This document shows, one piece after another, positions 12,869 through 24,699 of a stretch of DNA of 64,000 bases. The DNA comes from Topomyia yanbarensis. Lineage: Eukaryota > Arthropoda > Insecta > Diptera > Culicidae. Made by a program: the position numbers and the translations under genes. Under the pieces are notes generated by a model. It was not told where the DNA came from. It ran no database searches and saw only the letters and a list, made by a program, of their open reading frames with translations. The DNA is taken from contig NC_080672.1 of the NCBI RefSeq assembly GCF_030247195.1, forward strand, positions 33,301,906 to 33,365,905. The letters are read 5' to 3'. The first letter of the stretch is position 1. Each line of letters starts with the position of its first letter.

Positions 12869-14689
12869 AGACCATAAAAGCACATGAAAAAATCCATCTT
12901 ATAAATTCATGAAAGAATCACAAATCCGTTAATTGAACTATTTACGAAAATCGGAGCTAAACTCCTGAAATAATAGATAATAAACTTCGCATTCATGAAA
13001 CTATCTGTCTTTCCAAAAACAAATTGACGATGTCACACTCGAATGTTTCGTTGGATTACCGTTGTTTCATGATTATAGTTCATAATTTTCAGACTATATC
13101 GACGAAAATATTTAACCGAAGTTCAAAATTTTAGGAATTTAGTCCCGATTTTTGTAATTTCTATGTATGCTATAGCGATATTTTATTCGTTATGCTATAT
13201 TTCTCCTTAGTTGCGTTGCGTTACGTAAGCACGGTATACTTCGTAGATTACACACTGATGACTCTCATTTCCAACCAGACCAGTTAAGGAGCATTGTTTG
13301 GGAATAACGATTGATCCAGTCCAAGCGAGAATTTCGCCTGAGAACTATCATTACGGGCCAAGACCATCTTTACCGTAACTTAGGATACGAGAGAGAAAGA
13401 GTTGAGGTGGTACTTACTTAACGGAAGGCCCCGGGTTGTTAGTCAGAATTCGCCTCAAGCAAGCGATGCGACTGAGAATATATTTTCGTGCATAAAAAGT
13501 TTGAATAATTTATTTACTGTAGGATACGTAAATGTTCTAGATGTTAAGGCGTTTAAGCTCTGGGTAACCGTTTGTTTCAACTAAAACAACTTGAGCTCCG
13601 GGCAGCAGGCTGTCGGGAGTGTTGTCGACAATATAGAATGGACCGTTCGAGTAAACGTTGCGATATTACAATGAAGACGCGAAACAGAATAAATATCGAC
13701 GCTGAGTTCCTAAACGATATTAATATCATGAACGAATTAAACACAAGTAGTAGGTACTTTTATAAATGACTGGCCATTTAATGGACTAAAAATAAACCAT
13801 TAAATGATTGACGCAAATTGTTAATTGGTTTTGAAATGTTCTTACGAATTGTCAATTCTCAACCATCATACAAAATTCATAAGTCATCATTCATTCAGAC
13901 AAGACCATGCGTATTCCCCACGCGCATTAAAGACCCAGTGGATTCGTTTCCTAGTTGGTCAAATAAGCACGAAACAAACAAACAAACTAGTTTGCTCAGT
14001 CTAAAGAAATGTCAGCTCGATTGGCATCAATCGGCGGATACGTGTTCCCTTTTTTTGTTGTTTTTTTTAAGCCATTTTTGATGCTCGTATATGTCGGAGT
14101 CAGGAAGCGTAAAGTAAAGCAAATAACAGCTTCTCTACCTTCGACTCGATAGTTTGTACCAGAACTCATGAAGCTAGCATCTGGATCGAGTGTGTAAATA
14201 TACTAGACACAGAAAATTGGCACAATTTCGAAACAACGCCGTAGCGGTGCACTTTAAATGCTGCAGTATCCGTCCTTTCGTACATGAGGTGAAACTAGTA
14301 GAAGAAAAAATCTTGGTTGCATGAAACAAATAAGATCACCACTAGCTGGATTAAAACAGATTTTTTATTTCTTCATTGCATGAACATATAAAAGATCCAC
14401 GACCCATTTAATTTTCAATGCACAGAGCTGAGTCAAATAAACGATTTTCGTTGTTTCAATCTAAAGCTTTGCGATTGTTTTAAAATGTGTTTTACTAGTT
14501 TTAGCCAGTTCTCATTTCAGTAAGTATTTTAATATATTTTAAAAATTACCAAATTTCCAATAACTTGTGCCACAAAACGATAATACGACGATGATATACT
14601 TCCTCAATATTTGGAAGGAATAGACAATAAAATTTCATGAAGTTATTCGAAACAAGTTTCAAGTAAACGATAATTTTCTAAATTACACT
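12869..14689. other. Intergenic stretch, nothing recognised
   Basis: No gene is supported. The stretch at 14065-14110 shares a dispersed repeat with 3405-3455. Other reading frames look like chance. Confidence 0.4.
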
Positions 14690-15898
14690 TCATCAAACTG
14701 GAGAGAATCCAGTATCGTTGCTTGCGCATTGCCTTGGGTTGCATGCACTCGACCCATACGATGAGTCTCGAAGTGCTGGCGGGCGTTCTTCCGCTAAAAA
14801 ATCGATTTTGGGAACTCTCATATCGATTGCTCATCCGATGCGACATTCTGAACCCGTTGGTGATTGAAAACTTCGAGAGGCTCGTCGAGCTTAATTCTCA
14901 GACCCGATTTATGTCCTTGTACTTCGACTACATGGCACAGAGCATTAATCCTTCTTCATATACTCCCAACCGTGTTCGTTTCCTAGATACTTCTGATTCT
15001 ACTGTATTCTCCCAGTACGAGATATGCTGGCAAATCGTGATTTCCTCTATATGTCCCTTATTTATACTTTCATAAAAACGATAAATATTCCAATTTAGCC
15101 CCTCTCTTTCTATTTCTCGTTTTTAGAAGTTCCTGCCTTGTGGAACCGATCAGCTCCAGACTGCCACTATGTAACCACCGTCGCTCTTATCACTACGGAA
15201 ACTGAAGCGAGAGCGACTCGAGGTCCGAAGGATTCTCTTTGAAGAATTCCCCGCGGGTCCGAAGAATACCATCCGCTAATCCGACCTACTAGACTGAGGC
15301 GCTAATTTGTTTCGCTGATCTCCCGTTTGCCCGAAAGTTGCAAGTTTTGCTCTTCTCTCCCGGTCACCATCTACGCCTTCTCTCCCCTGTTCTTGATACA
15401 ACCACTTCTACACCGATTTTGGAAATGACCAAGCAAGTCTCCGATAAAAAATCGAATTTGTATTCCGTATTCCTAGTTTTAAGATAGTTGTAATTTCTAC
15501 TCTTTGTTAAAACTATTGTCCCCCATCTTGTAAATAGAATTGTATCCCTAGTTTTAAAACACTTGTGAATTTTTTCATAAATATTTGTTCCCCCTTTTGT
15601 GTACCAAACTATATTGTTAGTTTTAAGATAACTGTAAATATTTCCTAAAAAAACTATTACTATTGAATTCGCTGTTTTAAAATTTTTCATTAAAAAAATC
15701 TTTTGCCCCCTCTCTTGTATATAGAATCTTTTTTCTAGTCTTAAGATAGCTGTAAAATTTTTCTCTTTTATAAAAAAAAATATTTCAACATTGTAACCTC
15801 CTAGTTTTAAGATATTCAAAATGTAAAAACAAAAGAATTTGACACCGCCAAGCTAACGCATTTGTGCCTATCAAATAAACGAAATGAATAAAAAAAAT
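14690..15898 (+). pseudogene. 3'-truncated copy of the Jockey-like LINE
   Basis: The start encodes a C-terminal RT stretch ('LERIQYRCLRIALGC', then 'LEVLAGVLPLKNRFWEL' and 'RFMSLYFDYMAQ'). The same 'FIKLERIQ' segment occurs in the copy at about 11770, so the two are members of one family. An ORF of 117 codons is open at 14722-15075. The 3' UTR at 15464-15830 holds about five degenerate 60-90 bp repeats with a CTAGTTTTAAGATA core. The copy ends in an A-rich tail at about 15890-15898. Its 5' truncation and A-tail are typical of target-primed reverse transcription. Confidence 0.75.
15464..15830 (+). repeat. Degenerate tandem repeats in LINE 3' UTR
   Basis: The phrase CTAGTTTTAAGATA and variants recur at about 15473, 15549, 15619, 15735 and 15799, separated by pyrimidine-rich sequence. 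On the minus strand this leaves a spurious 151-codon frame at 15364-15819 made of K/F/I-rich repeats, which is not considered a gene. Confidence 0.65.
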
Positions 15899-15906
15899 CT
15901 AAATTA

Positions 15907-16239
15907 CTATTCGATATACGAATTTTTAAATAGAAATTGAGGGCGGGCATAGCGTAGTTTATCACTTGATTGCCTTGTAGGTACTTCATTTTCAAACTCC
16001 AACTCTGCCATCGAAAATGCTGTATTAGTAATATCAGAGCTTACCGCTAAAGGAATAGAAAGACACATATCATCATAAAATACGTGGAACGTGCCGATTG
16101 AGTCAATCTGATAGGATTCCAAATTCCTAATATTAATCGATTTAGCCCAAAACCTACAGCACGACCACGAACGACGATGGCCAACTACCCTCAAACTTTT
16201 GCATGTACTTGTATAACGCAAGCATGTATCAAACCCCAT
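15907..16239 (-). other. Unidentified 110-codon reading frame
   Basis: An open frame of unknown identity. The middle (about residues 30-85, 'NLESYQIDSIGTF' to 'MAELEFENEV') has a more protein-like composition than its surroundings. No domain is recognised. The left end runs into a truncated SINE head (GGGCGGGCATAGCGTAGTTT near 15940), so the C-terminus is not credible as host protein. It may be chance, a transposon fragment, or an exon of a gene not otherwise visible. Confidence 0.2.
15940..15992 (+). mobile_element. Truncated tRNA-derived SINE head
   Basis: GGGCGGGCATAGCGTAGTTT followed by ATTGCCTTGTA matches the head of the SINE at 6813. The copy breaks off before box B. It lies just after the A-rich tail of the LINE copy. 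Confidence 0.5.
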
Positions 16240-17639
16240 TCAACGACTGGTCCGTACTGCAGGCCACTCGGCATTTTCCACATAACGTTCGTCTTATTTC
16301 ACCTTCCCTCTCATTATATGTTTTACTTTTATTATTAGTTTTCATTACATTTCACTTACTCTTTTCGGTCTATTCGCAAGTGTGCATATGCCTTGTTTTG
16401 CTGCAGCCACAGCCATGCACAGCTTACCGTCTACCATCCATTGGGGAGACGAGCGCCGCCCGCGAGCACACAATTGCACCCCCTGTTTCTGTCTTGTGGC
16501 CCCCTTCGGCCTAATCCAACAAGCAATCACTGGCGGGGAATCCGTCCGGCGGCGCGCGGTACAGGTATAGCAGAGAAAACGAGTTTCGCTTCGAATGTTT
16601 GCAATAAGAGGCAAAAACTTTGCACTACACTTCTGCCCTCGGTAAAATCTTCTTTCTTGTACTTTACTTCACTGGCTTTTATTTATGCTTGGCTGTGAGT
16701 TTTCCCCTCTTTAGACTTGAACAACTTATTGAAACGCTATCTAACAACATTCGAAGGATAAACTTGAAGGAATCACTCCACCGGCAACTGTGCTGAAAAG
16801 CTTGAACCGAACGATAATTCTCGAGTCAGGTTCGGATCCCACATACGAATAAGTCGTGGGATCAGCTTCACTGATTTTGTTTGATTAACACTTCACATGG
16901 AACGCGATTCGTGCGCTGCCTGCCATACGTTTTTAGCGATTTTTGGTTTGTTTTGGTTACTCACTTCGTTTCACGATGATCGACACGTTCGGATACCAAC
17001 CACTACTGTATAGAATGATGATAGCAAAATGGAATGTGAAATAGATTCCAGAACAAACAATTCAAAGCGAACTTCAGTTCCACAGCACGCGAGGATAACA
17101 CAGTTCAGATATACACTTATTCTTGCTGCTATACATATAATATGAGAACAAATCACACGCTGATACGATATTTGCCGTAGTCAGAATTCACTATCGATAC
17201 ATACCAATCCGAGGCAATTTACTTGATATAACGATTATGCATGCAATATTTTGAGGCAATTAAGAACAAAACTCGACTCAGCGAAACTTAAACGTAAGCA
17301 TGTAGTAATGTTTGCATCAGCATTGGAGATCGCCTAATCGTAATTTGATGAAATAGGCAGTTATACTAAATACGATATGGCTACACAGATCATTCTTAGT
17401 ATTTCGCAGAACTTCTCCAAAATAGCTAACCCCATAGAATTTACGAGATGTGGGCTTCCAAAATTTGGAATGTATTCACATTTCTTGTCAGATCATCACT
17501 ATTCGCACTACATTCCATTATCACAATTTAATCGTTTACTGTCACCTGCTTCTGCCAATCGACAAGCAGGCAATATAGCTAGAATGTTTTCCTCGCTAGG
17601 ATTACATAAAACAGAATTACCGCACTAACCGAAAGCTTT
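16240..17639. other. Intergenic stretch, one GC-rich patch
   Basis: No gene is supported. The stretch at 16390-16570 is GC-rich relative to its neighbours and gives several overlapping short frames, which is expected of GC-rich noncoding DNA. The remainder is AT-rich. Confidence 0.4.
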
Positions 17640-18020
17640 TCCACCGCTTTCCGCTGGCTACGACCAGGCTTTTCAACCGAACAAAACGAACAACCCGCGC
17701 AGAGACACAGACAGACAGCTTCGCCGTGTTGTCGTTTACTCACCGAGATGACTTTCGCGACTAACTGGACTGGCTGACGCGCGGACGGACTACAGCACAG
17801 CTACCTACCTACTTACCGACTGGATTTGGCGTTGAGCACTTCTTGTTCCACTACTACAGCAGCAACAGCGTGGGCGCAAAACTTTACTTCGGCGTGTAGC
17901 GAAACGATTATATGCAGCAAATCGCAATACCATCACGCGTCGCGAAAAAGCGAGCGAAAGCTCAGATCGAAGCTTTCCGTGGCGGCAGCAGCAGTCAGTG
18001 GTTACAGTCGTGGATACCAT
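17640..18020 (-). promoter_or_regulatory. Possible promoter and noncoding first exon
   Basis: This patch is rich in CG dinucleotides and GC compared with flanking DNA. On the minus strand CATATAAT lies at about 17907-17914. Some 90 bases further along, a consensus donor GTAAGT follows CCAGTCG at about 17816, and another donor-like GTGAGT follows TCATCTCG near 17740. This pattern suits a 5' UTR exon of a minus-strand gene whose coding exons are not recognised here. It is an inference from composition and motifs only. Confidence 0.25.
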
Positions 18021-18496
18021 TATCGCGGTTTACTGAAACCTTCCAAGTTACAGCCTTTCGAAAAATTATGCTGCAATCTCGATTTTTGTGAATATTCTAA
18101 AGCAGTTGGTATTTTTACAAGAACAATAAACACTTCAAAACGAGGTAAGCTTTTTTTTATATTCACCGGGTGTTTCGTAACCAAAATACAGCGGAACTGA
18201 TACTCATATTGTAAATATGAACTCAGGTGCATTTTTTTTAAATTTTACATCTAAAATGGAGGGTCTGACCATCAGGAGCTAATAAAGTTGACTTTTTGTT
18301 GGATTTAATATTTGAGCGCCCAAACAATTATTCCAGGACACCTGTTCTCAACCTAGTTGCTATGGTCAAGGCTGTAGTCTGTCACGTTAATAGTTTACGC
18401 ATATTTCATAAATCTGCAAAAATGTTAAAATCAGATTCTACCACAATTGCACATTGCTAAGAAGAGTGTTTTTCTATCACGAACGGGATAGGTTTT

Positions 18497-19015
18497 ATTG
18501 TGACGGCGCCGGTGGTTGAGTGGTAAGCGTGACCGCCACTTATTCCAATTGGATTTCCAGAAATTTTTCTGAGGTGAAAAAATCTGTGGTCACGTCTTCC
18601 TTCGGAAGGGAAGTAAAGAAGCCGTTGGTCCCCGGTCTATGAGTTTGGTGGATCGATATCTAGTACAGATAGTGAAGTCACCTCTATGGCGTCGGTAAAG
18701 AAGAAGTGGTCCAACTTCTATACTCTTACTAACAAAAATATTCTCCTCATCTGACACCTGTGGAGTGCGCAGTAGTAGTAGCCTCTAGCAAAAGCAAGTA
18801 TCGGACTAACCATTCCATCCCTTTCCTTCCGCGATCTACGTTCGGGCCTGGCCGGCGCCGGTATTGATCAATACTTTAGGATTACCAGGAGTTGCACACT
18901 GAAAGATGTTTCGCTACTTCCAGTCATAATTATCTACTTATTCTCTGTGCAACTTCAGCTAGTCCAGATCGATAACGGAGTAGCAGCCAGGGGTGGTCGC
19001 ACAAGCTCAAGCTCG
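18497..19015 (+). mobile_element. SINE-like repeat with tRNA-type head
   Basis: The start has GGTGGTTGAGTGGTAAGCG, which looks like the box A region of a class II tRNA (Leu or Ser type). The expected box B is absent, replaced by ATTCCAATTGGATTTCC, so the head appears internally deleted. The body is more GC-rich than flanking DNA and ends near CTCAAGCTCGA. No coding frame is seen. SINE identity is inferred from the head; the 3' limit is approximate. Confidence 0.4.
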
Positions 19016-19559
19016 AACGGGATTCGTTTTATTGATGTTTTACCTTACGTTACGCGACTTAATTCGCAGTGATATTTGAGGTTGCCCGACGAAATTGAAG
19101 AAGTCTGTTCCATTCAGGGCCGGCGTAACACTTTTTTGCCCGAGTGGGCAGCACGATGACTTAGGGTGGGACTAGAAATTTGCCGCAATTTCGCAATATG
19201 CACGCTTATATTAAAAACACAAAATCACTCGCAATGCGCCTGTTAGAATTAAATATCGTTCCCATTCCCATTCCCTCCGATAAAACATTCTTTTCGGATA
19301 GTACAGCCCGCACGATAGTGTTGGCTAAGAGGAAGGCATCTTCGACGACCGACATCCCTTCAGGCAAATAATGCCGATAAGTCTCCTTCCGGACCAAAGA
19401 TAAGCTATTAAACACCAATATATCGCGTGATCTGACTAAACACTACTCGGCCGTAACTGATATCGCCATGGTCCGATCAGACGAAAGTATGTTATCAGTG
19501 AAGAATCTTGAACAGGTAAATATGATTGCTCGCTGCAAGCTTTTTATCGAAGAAATATC
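19016..19559. other. Unassigned stretch before LINE remnant
   Basis: No gene is supported. Part may be the 5' portion of the LINE remnant that becomes recognisable from about 19560. Confidence 0.35.
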
Positions 19560-19991
19560 TTGTCTACGCACCCGCCGGTGAAGGAGAGATTGATGGTGTA
19601 ACCTCGGACAGGGGCATTAATTGCGAAGATCAGCTGAAGAATGGGGTTGGCTCCTTCAAGAACCCTTTGCTTCAGTCTGTGATATTTCTGGATTGCAAAC
19701 AATAGCGCCCTTAGGGTGTTTCGACGGTTCTGCTCCTCCAAACTTTGTTCTTTTGAACTGGGCTCATCTACCTGTTCGCCTCTTTGTGCTGCGGGGCATG
19801 AAGTGCCGTCGTTGTAAATAATTGAGCCATACATCTACCCATTATAAAAAAGGCACAGTATGGTAAATACGGAAAGAATCACGAAAGGTCTTCCTACTGT
19901 GGAGAAACTACGCATGATCTCTTAACATATTCCGCGTACAAATCATGCGGGGGAAAACTGAAGCATTCTTTTAAGGAACGCTCCGAGAAGA
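19560..19991 (+). pseudogene. Jockey-like LINE ORF1 remnant, left part
   Basis: The plus-strand conceptual protein, spread over several frames, ends with Cys/His zinc-knuckle pieces typical of a LINE ORF1 (gag-like, RNA-binding) protein: 'MKCRRCK' near 19799, then 'SSYCGETTHDLLTYSAY' and 'KERSEKKC' just before the gypsy insertion. The continuation lies on the far side of the gypsy element at 25997. Stops are frequent and the element is dead. Confidence 0.55.
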
Positions 19992-19996
19992 AATGC
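19992..19996. other. Target-site duplication AATGC, left copy
   Basis: The five bases AATGC directly precede the left LTR and are repeated directly after the right LTR at 25992-25996. A 5-bp duplication is usual for Ty3/gypsy integrases. Confidence 0.85.
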
Positions 19997-20133
19997 TGTG
20001 GTAACCAACTATCCCAACCGGTTGACACGAGGTGCGAAGTAAGACTGCCTAGCCCAGTGTTGCCTGTGCTAGGGTGCAGTGTGAGATACGAACACGTACC
20101 AATACTAACAGCGTATTATCGAGGGGTACCACA
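19997..20133 (-). repeat. 3' LTR of the gypsy element
   Basis: A 137-bp LTR with inverted termini TGTGGTA and TACCACA. It matches the copy at 25855-25991 except for three substitutions. On the coding (minus) strand this is the downstream LTR. Confidence 0.9.
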
Positions 20134-20149
20134 TCTACCCTTTTTTATT
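20134..20149 (-). promoter_or_regulatory. Polypurine tract of the gypsy element
   Basis: On the minus strand AATAAAAAAGGGTAGA abuts the 3' LTR. A purine run at this place primes plus-strand DNA synthesis in LTR elements. Confidence 0.6.
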
Positions 20150-20159
20150 TGATTTTGTT

Positions 20160-23079
20160 TGATAATTTAATTGCGATTATTACTGTTAGAACCTAGCAAG
20201 GTGTGAGGAATGTTTAATTCATACTTGATTCGTTCGTCAAGGACTGTAGCAACATTTTGGTTTCGGTACTCGACCTGATCTTCGGATGGGTGCTTCAAAG
20301 TGGCTATCTCCAGATGAGATCATTTCCGACTCCGTATCTATCGGTTGCGTGGCGATCAATGGGCTCTTATGGTGTAGTTGATTTTGTACCTGTGATAATT
20401 TGTTAGCATTAACTTAATTATTTTATTGAGGTGAACCTCTTGTATTATGTGGGATGTTTGTTATTACCTGAAGTGGTTTTGGAGTCATTGCATCCGTTCC
20501 GTAATCTTCGGACCACATTTGTATTGGATCATTACATAGTGGCTCTGAAATTTTGTGCAGATGAGACGTGTTACGTTCGTAACGCTTCTCATTGTCTTCC
20601 GATTGTACTGTGATGTTTGAACCTTTCTTGTCTACCACAGAGAATTTCTCTTTAAGGAAATTAGTGGAGAGTTTATCCTTTGGATGCAGGTTCTTCATCA
20701 GAACAGTGTCTCCGATCTTTATTTTATGACGTTTCGCCCCACGCCTAGCATCCTCTCGAATTTTTCCTTCAAATTTTTTTCGAGTGTCTCGATCACGGAA
20801 GTCAGCACTTGGTGGCATTGAGTTGAGGTCATCCATTTGTGGTAGTTTATATCTAAGTTTCCTACTCTGAAGAAGTTCACTCGGTGCCCTACCAGTCACG
20901 CTGTGAGGTGAATTGTTATATAAAATCAAATAATCGTAAAGTTACACCTTCCAATTGCCATATAGTGCATTGAATATCTTTAGTCACTTCAATAAGGATC
21001 TGTTTTGGCGTTCCACTTCACCATTCGCCTGTGGCCAGTAAGGTGTTCTGTGATTCAGATGGATTCCAAGCTTTTCACAAAATGTTTCAAATTCCTTTGA
21101 GACGAATTGTTTACCATCATCCAAAGTAATTGTCCTCTGATAACCCCAAGTCCTGAAAATCCTCTTCAATCTTTGAATTGATTCTTGAGCTGTAATCCTG
21201 GTCATTATTTCAAGTTCCATATATCTACCGAAATAATCAATCACAACGAGAATATATTTCCCGCTTGGTAATGGGCCGAGAAAGTCAATGGCTATATCAA
21301 TACATGGCTTTTCTGGCATAGATCGTCGGCTCATCGGCTCCGGTGGGTTTGCAGAATGTACTAAACGGCAACCTTCGCATGCTTCACAAAGTTTTATAAT
21401 TTCTTTATCCAAGTTTGGCCACCAGCATTTATCTCACAAACGACTTTTCATGGCAGATTGGCCAGGGTGACCCTCATGTGCTATTTGGCACATCCGGTCT
21501 CGGAGGGCTCGTGGTATAACTAATTTTGAACCTCGCATAACCAATCCGTTCATGTAACTTAATTCGTTCTGAAATGGGGCATATGGTTTTAGTGTCGAGC
21601 TTCCCCAATTGCTTGACATTATCGCATTACGTACTGTACCTAGTTCCTCATCGCATTTAGTTTCCTCCACAATTCTGAAATGTCGATTGCCGCGGCTTCT
21701 TGGATAGCTTTTATTTGAATCTGTGTTTTTATCGAACTCTTCTACACCATCACCATTTAACAAAGCCAACGTTTCTACTGCAATTCTGCGTATGTAAACC
21801 TCTGACTCTTCATTCCAGGAAGGGTCATCCACGTGAGAAGCCAGCCTGGATAGACAATCAGCTAAATTTGCCGATCCTTTTCGATAACCTACGTTGAACG
21901 AAAAAGCTTGAAGTCGTAGAAGCCATCGCTCAATCCTAAGAGTCGGTCTGGAGGTTTTAGTAAGCACTGTCTCGAGCGGTCGATGACCAGTTTCAAGTTC
22001 TAACGTGATGCCAATCAAATAGATTCTGAATCGTTCAACGGCCCACACAATGGCGAGTGCTTCCTTTTCAATCGGAGGGTATTTCATCTCCGTTTCTGAA
22101 AGGCTTTTGGAGGCAAAGCTAATGACTCTTGGATTATTCGTCTTAAATTGAATGAGGACCGCTCCCAGACCAACGCCGGATGCGTCGGTTACTACTATGG
22201 ATCGATCTGTTGGATCATAGTAACCTAGGTGCTCTAGGCATCCAATTCGTTGTTTTATTAAATTAAAAGCATCTTCATGTTGCCGGTTCCAAACATAATT
22301 TGTGGATTGTTTGACAAGTTCGCGTAATGGATGATTAGCCGTCGCTAAATCAGGGATGAAGCGTGACACAAAAGTTACTAAGCCAAGGAAGCTTCGTAGC
22401 TCTTCTTTCGACTTCGGAGACTGACAATTCAAAATAGACCGGATCTTATCGTCTGACGGAAGAACTCCTTTCTCTGAAAGTCTGTGCTGTTTGAACTTGC
22501 ATTTTAGGTGATTCGGGTTCAACTGAATCACCAAAAATGCAAGTTCCTCGAACCTACGAACGACTGTCCTCAACGCATTGTCATGAGCCTCCTCCGTATC
22601 ACCGAACACTAGGAAATCGTCGATGAAACCGATCTAATGGGATAATGATGTCTAAAAAAATGTTTTTTTTACATGATTATTATACCTACCAGATTGGGAC
22701 AAGCCGCCAATAGACTCTCCATTAAGCTTTGGAAGAGCTCAGGAGCGCAATTAACGCCGAAAAAGAGTCTTTTAAATCGATATAATCCCCAGTTGGTAAT
22801 AAAAGTAGTAACATACCTGCATCCTTCGGACAACATAACGTGGTAGTATGATTCCTTCATATCCAATAGGGAATAGAATCGAGCGTTGCGAATTCGGGGT
22901 AAAATTTCTTCGAACACAGGGAGTGGATGGTTTAATCGTTGTGTCGCTTGATTGGCCCTACGAATATCAATGCACATCCTCAAATCTCCGTTGTCCTTTA
23001 AAATAGGTACTAGGGGTGAAACCCAAGACGTCGGTTTCCCTACCCTTTCTATGATGTCTTGAGCGAGAAGGTCGTCCAA
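20160..23079 (-). pseudogene. Gypsy pol remnant: RT, RNase H, integrase
   Basis: Broken pol gene. Reverse transcriptase runs from 23079 ('KPTSWVSPLV', 'RFYSLLDMKESYYHV', 'FFGVNCAPELFQ'), with the catalytic box as 'FIDD' at about 22620. RNase H follows ('VTDASGVGLGAVLIQ', about 22200). Integrase shows the HHCC zinc site ('HEGHPGQ', 'CEACEGC'), core residues in 'DIAIDFLGPL' and 'TLDDGKQF', and 'WPQANGEVERQN'. The C-terminal part runs at 20423-20929, and an 'RSGRVPKP' tail near 20240 fits the usual end of such proteins. Breaks: a 56-nt insert at 22634-22689, a TGA at 21434-21436, and stops near 20940-20985. The junction with protease at 23080-23092 appears deleted and out of frame. Confidence 0.85.
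22634..22689 (-). other. 56-nt GT-AG intron-like insert in RT
   Basis: The insert begins GTAGGT and ends CCATTAG, lies four codons before the FIDD catalytic box, and contains in-frame stops. Its removal leaves the two flanking frames in phase. The length equals that of typical mosquito introns. Its interior is partly palindromic (ATAATAATCATGT against ACATCATTAT). It may be a true spliceosomal intron or an unrelated insertion that mimics one. Confidence 0.5.
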
Positions 23080-23092
23080 TTTGGCCCTTACT

Positions 23093-23605
23093 TTATCTAC
23101 GGAGCGGTTGAATCACTGGTGGCACACTTCGATCAATCGGCAATGTGAGCTCGACGTCTCGAATATAGGGGAAATGATGTTTCGCTACATCCACACGATT
23201 CACTTCTGTGGATCCCAAACCGATTCGCAGAACTCCCAGCTGACGAGCTGATTTTTTGCCGAGAAGCGGTTGTTGCCCTTTCTCTATAACATAGAAAGTA
23301 GTATCTTCTGCCAGTTTTCTATCGGTTCCCAATATTTCAATTTCTGCATCAAAGACGACTACTTTCAAAGGTACTTTTCCGTATGCAAGAAATTTCTTAC
23401 TCGTATCCGTTCGTAGATTTTTGGCTTTAACGTTTCGCATGTTCATTGTTTGCCAGGTCGTGTCGTCAATTAAATTGAATTTCGAACCCGAGTCAATCAA
23501 CATCTCAAACTCTGCATTGAATGAGTTCGTCGTTGGTATCGCTAACGTTGTATACTGGCAGCTCTTCTTTATCTGATCCTTCATTGTTGTCCTCTGGAGT
23601 TTCAA
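23093..23605 (-). pseudogene. Gypsy retropepsin (protease) region
   Basis: Contains the aspartic protease motif 'LIDSGSKFNLID' at about 23495, followed by a conserved 'QPLLGKKSARQLGV' stretch near the C-terminal end of such proteases. It overlaps the gag zinc-knuckle frame by about 100 nt in another frame, as expected where pol is made by ribosomal frameshifting. It ends at a stop at 23093-23095, where pol should continue, so the protease and RT frames are disconnected. Confidence 0.8.
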
Positions 23606-23870
23606 TGTGCATCACGCTCCTCGGCTTTTTGAAAACATTCGTATTGCGGGAAGCGGGTGAAGGGTATGAACGTTTCAAATGACCCGGTGCAGGAAAAGAC
23701 TCTAGCGATCCACGACTAGAGCTTCTACAAACGGCTTTAAAGTGACCTATTCCACGGCACCGGACACAAAGTTGATTAACAGCCGGGCATCTTTCGCCTG
23801 TCTTATGTTGGTTGTATCCGCATTTAGTACAACCACAGTGTCGCCTAGCCGGACAAAACCTCAAAATTTT
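23505..23870 (-). pseudogene. Gypsy gag nucleocapsid (two zinc knuckles)
   Basis: Two Cys/His knuckles are visible, 'CTKCGYNQHKTGERC' and 'CVRCRGIGHFKAVC', followed by a Ser/Pro-rich and then acidic tail. This is the nucleic-acid-binding end of Gag. It is separated from the capsid region by about 0.8-1 kb of non-gag sequence. Confidence 0.8.
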
Positions 23871-24645
23871 ATTTTAGATTTTTCGTGATTTAACATTTTT
23901 CTCTATTTCTTAACAGGTTGAATATTAAGTCCCGAAGACGAGAGTTCAATTTTTTACAGAACTTCAAAGGTGAAATAGATGATGAATTCTGAGGAAAACT
24001 CTTTTCAAACCTAAGTTATTCAAATGAATATATCTTTTTAGTTAAGATTCCGATTGGGGACAAACTGATTTCATTTGAAAGGTTATTCGCTGGACTTATA
24101 GCTGCCATTCGATTTAGTCGATACAAGCCTTTCTTCTTGCTCAGACATGAACAACAAATAATAAATTGAGCAATAGTTTAAAGTTATAATGTTCAAAGTG
24201 GCTGTTTTTTTTTGAAACGGTTCGGAAAGATTGCTTGTTGTTCATTACACTTGAAAATTAGTGTACTTTCCGAAAATGAATATCTTGTTATCCCTTTCTG
24301 CCCCGAGGTATGATAAAAGGTGATTTTTCATGATACGTCTGAAGGAGACGCATGGAAGCCTTTGACTACCCAGGCTTCGCAATATAATTTATAGATGTGT
24401 CATATCATTATCAACAATTGAAAAAAATGTGTATTCTGCTAAAAAATTCACCGCAACCAATTTTTTGAAAATGAATTTTCGGAAATAGTGCACTTTATAT
24501 TCGTAAATGTTGAATTTTCGAACCATCCTAAGTGCCAAAATTTTGAGGATTTTAAAAACAAAAAAATAAACATCAAATATGAATACAGCGTCACAAAATT
24601 ACCGTAATGTGAAGTTTTCATCAAATTCGGGCGGTTTTGTCCGAC
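23848..24645. mobile_element. Probable insertion within gag, about 0.8 kb
   Basis: Between the gag capsid and zinc-knuckle coding parts lies AT-rich noncoding sequence. Its edges carry an imperfect inverted repeat: GCCGGACAAAACC at 23848-23860 and GGTTTTGTCCGAC at 24633-24645. This suggests a small non-autonomous DNA transposon. No target duplication was found, so the limits are uncertain. Confidence 0.35.
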
Positions 24646-24699
24646 TTTTGTATGGAAGGTGATCACTGTGCAACGCGGGGAATTTCTATGAAACGAATC

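Noticed and set aside
15364..15819. 151-codon minus-strand frame
   Set aside because: It is made of degenerate LINE 3' UTR repeats and has a low-complexity K/F/I composition.
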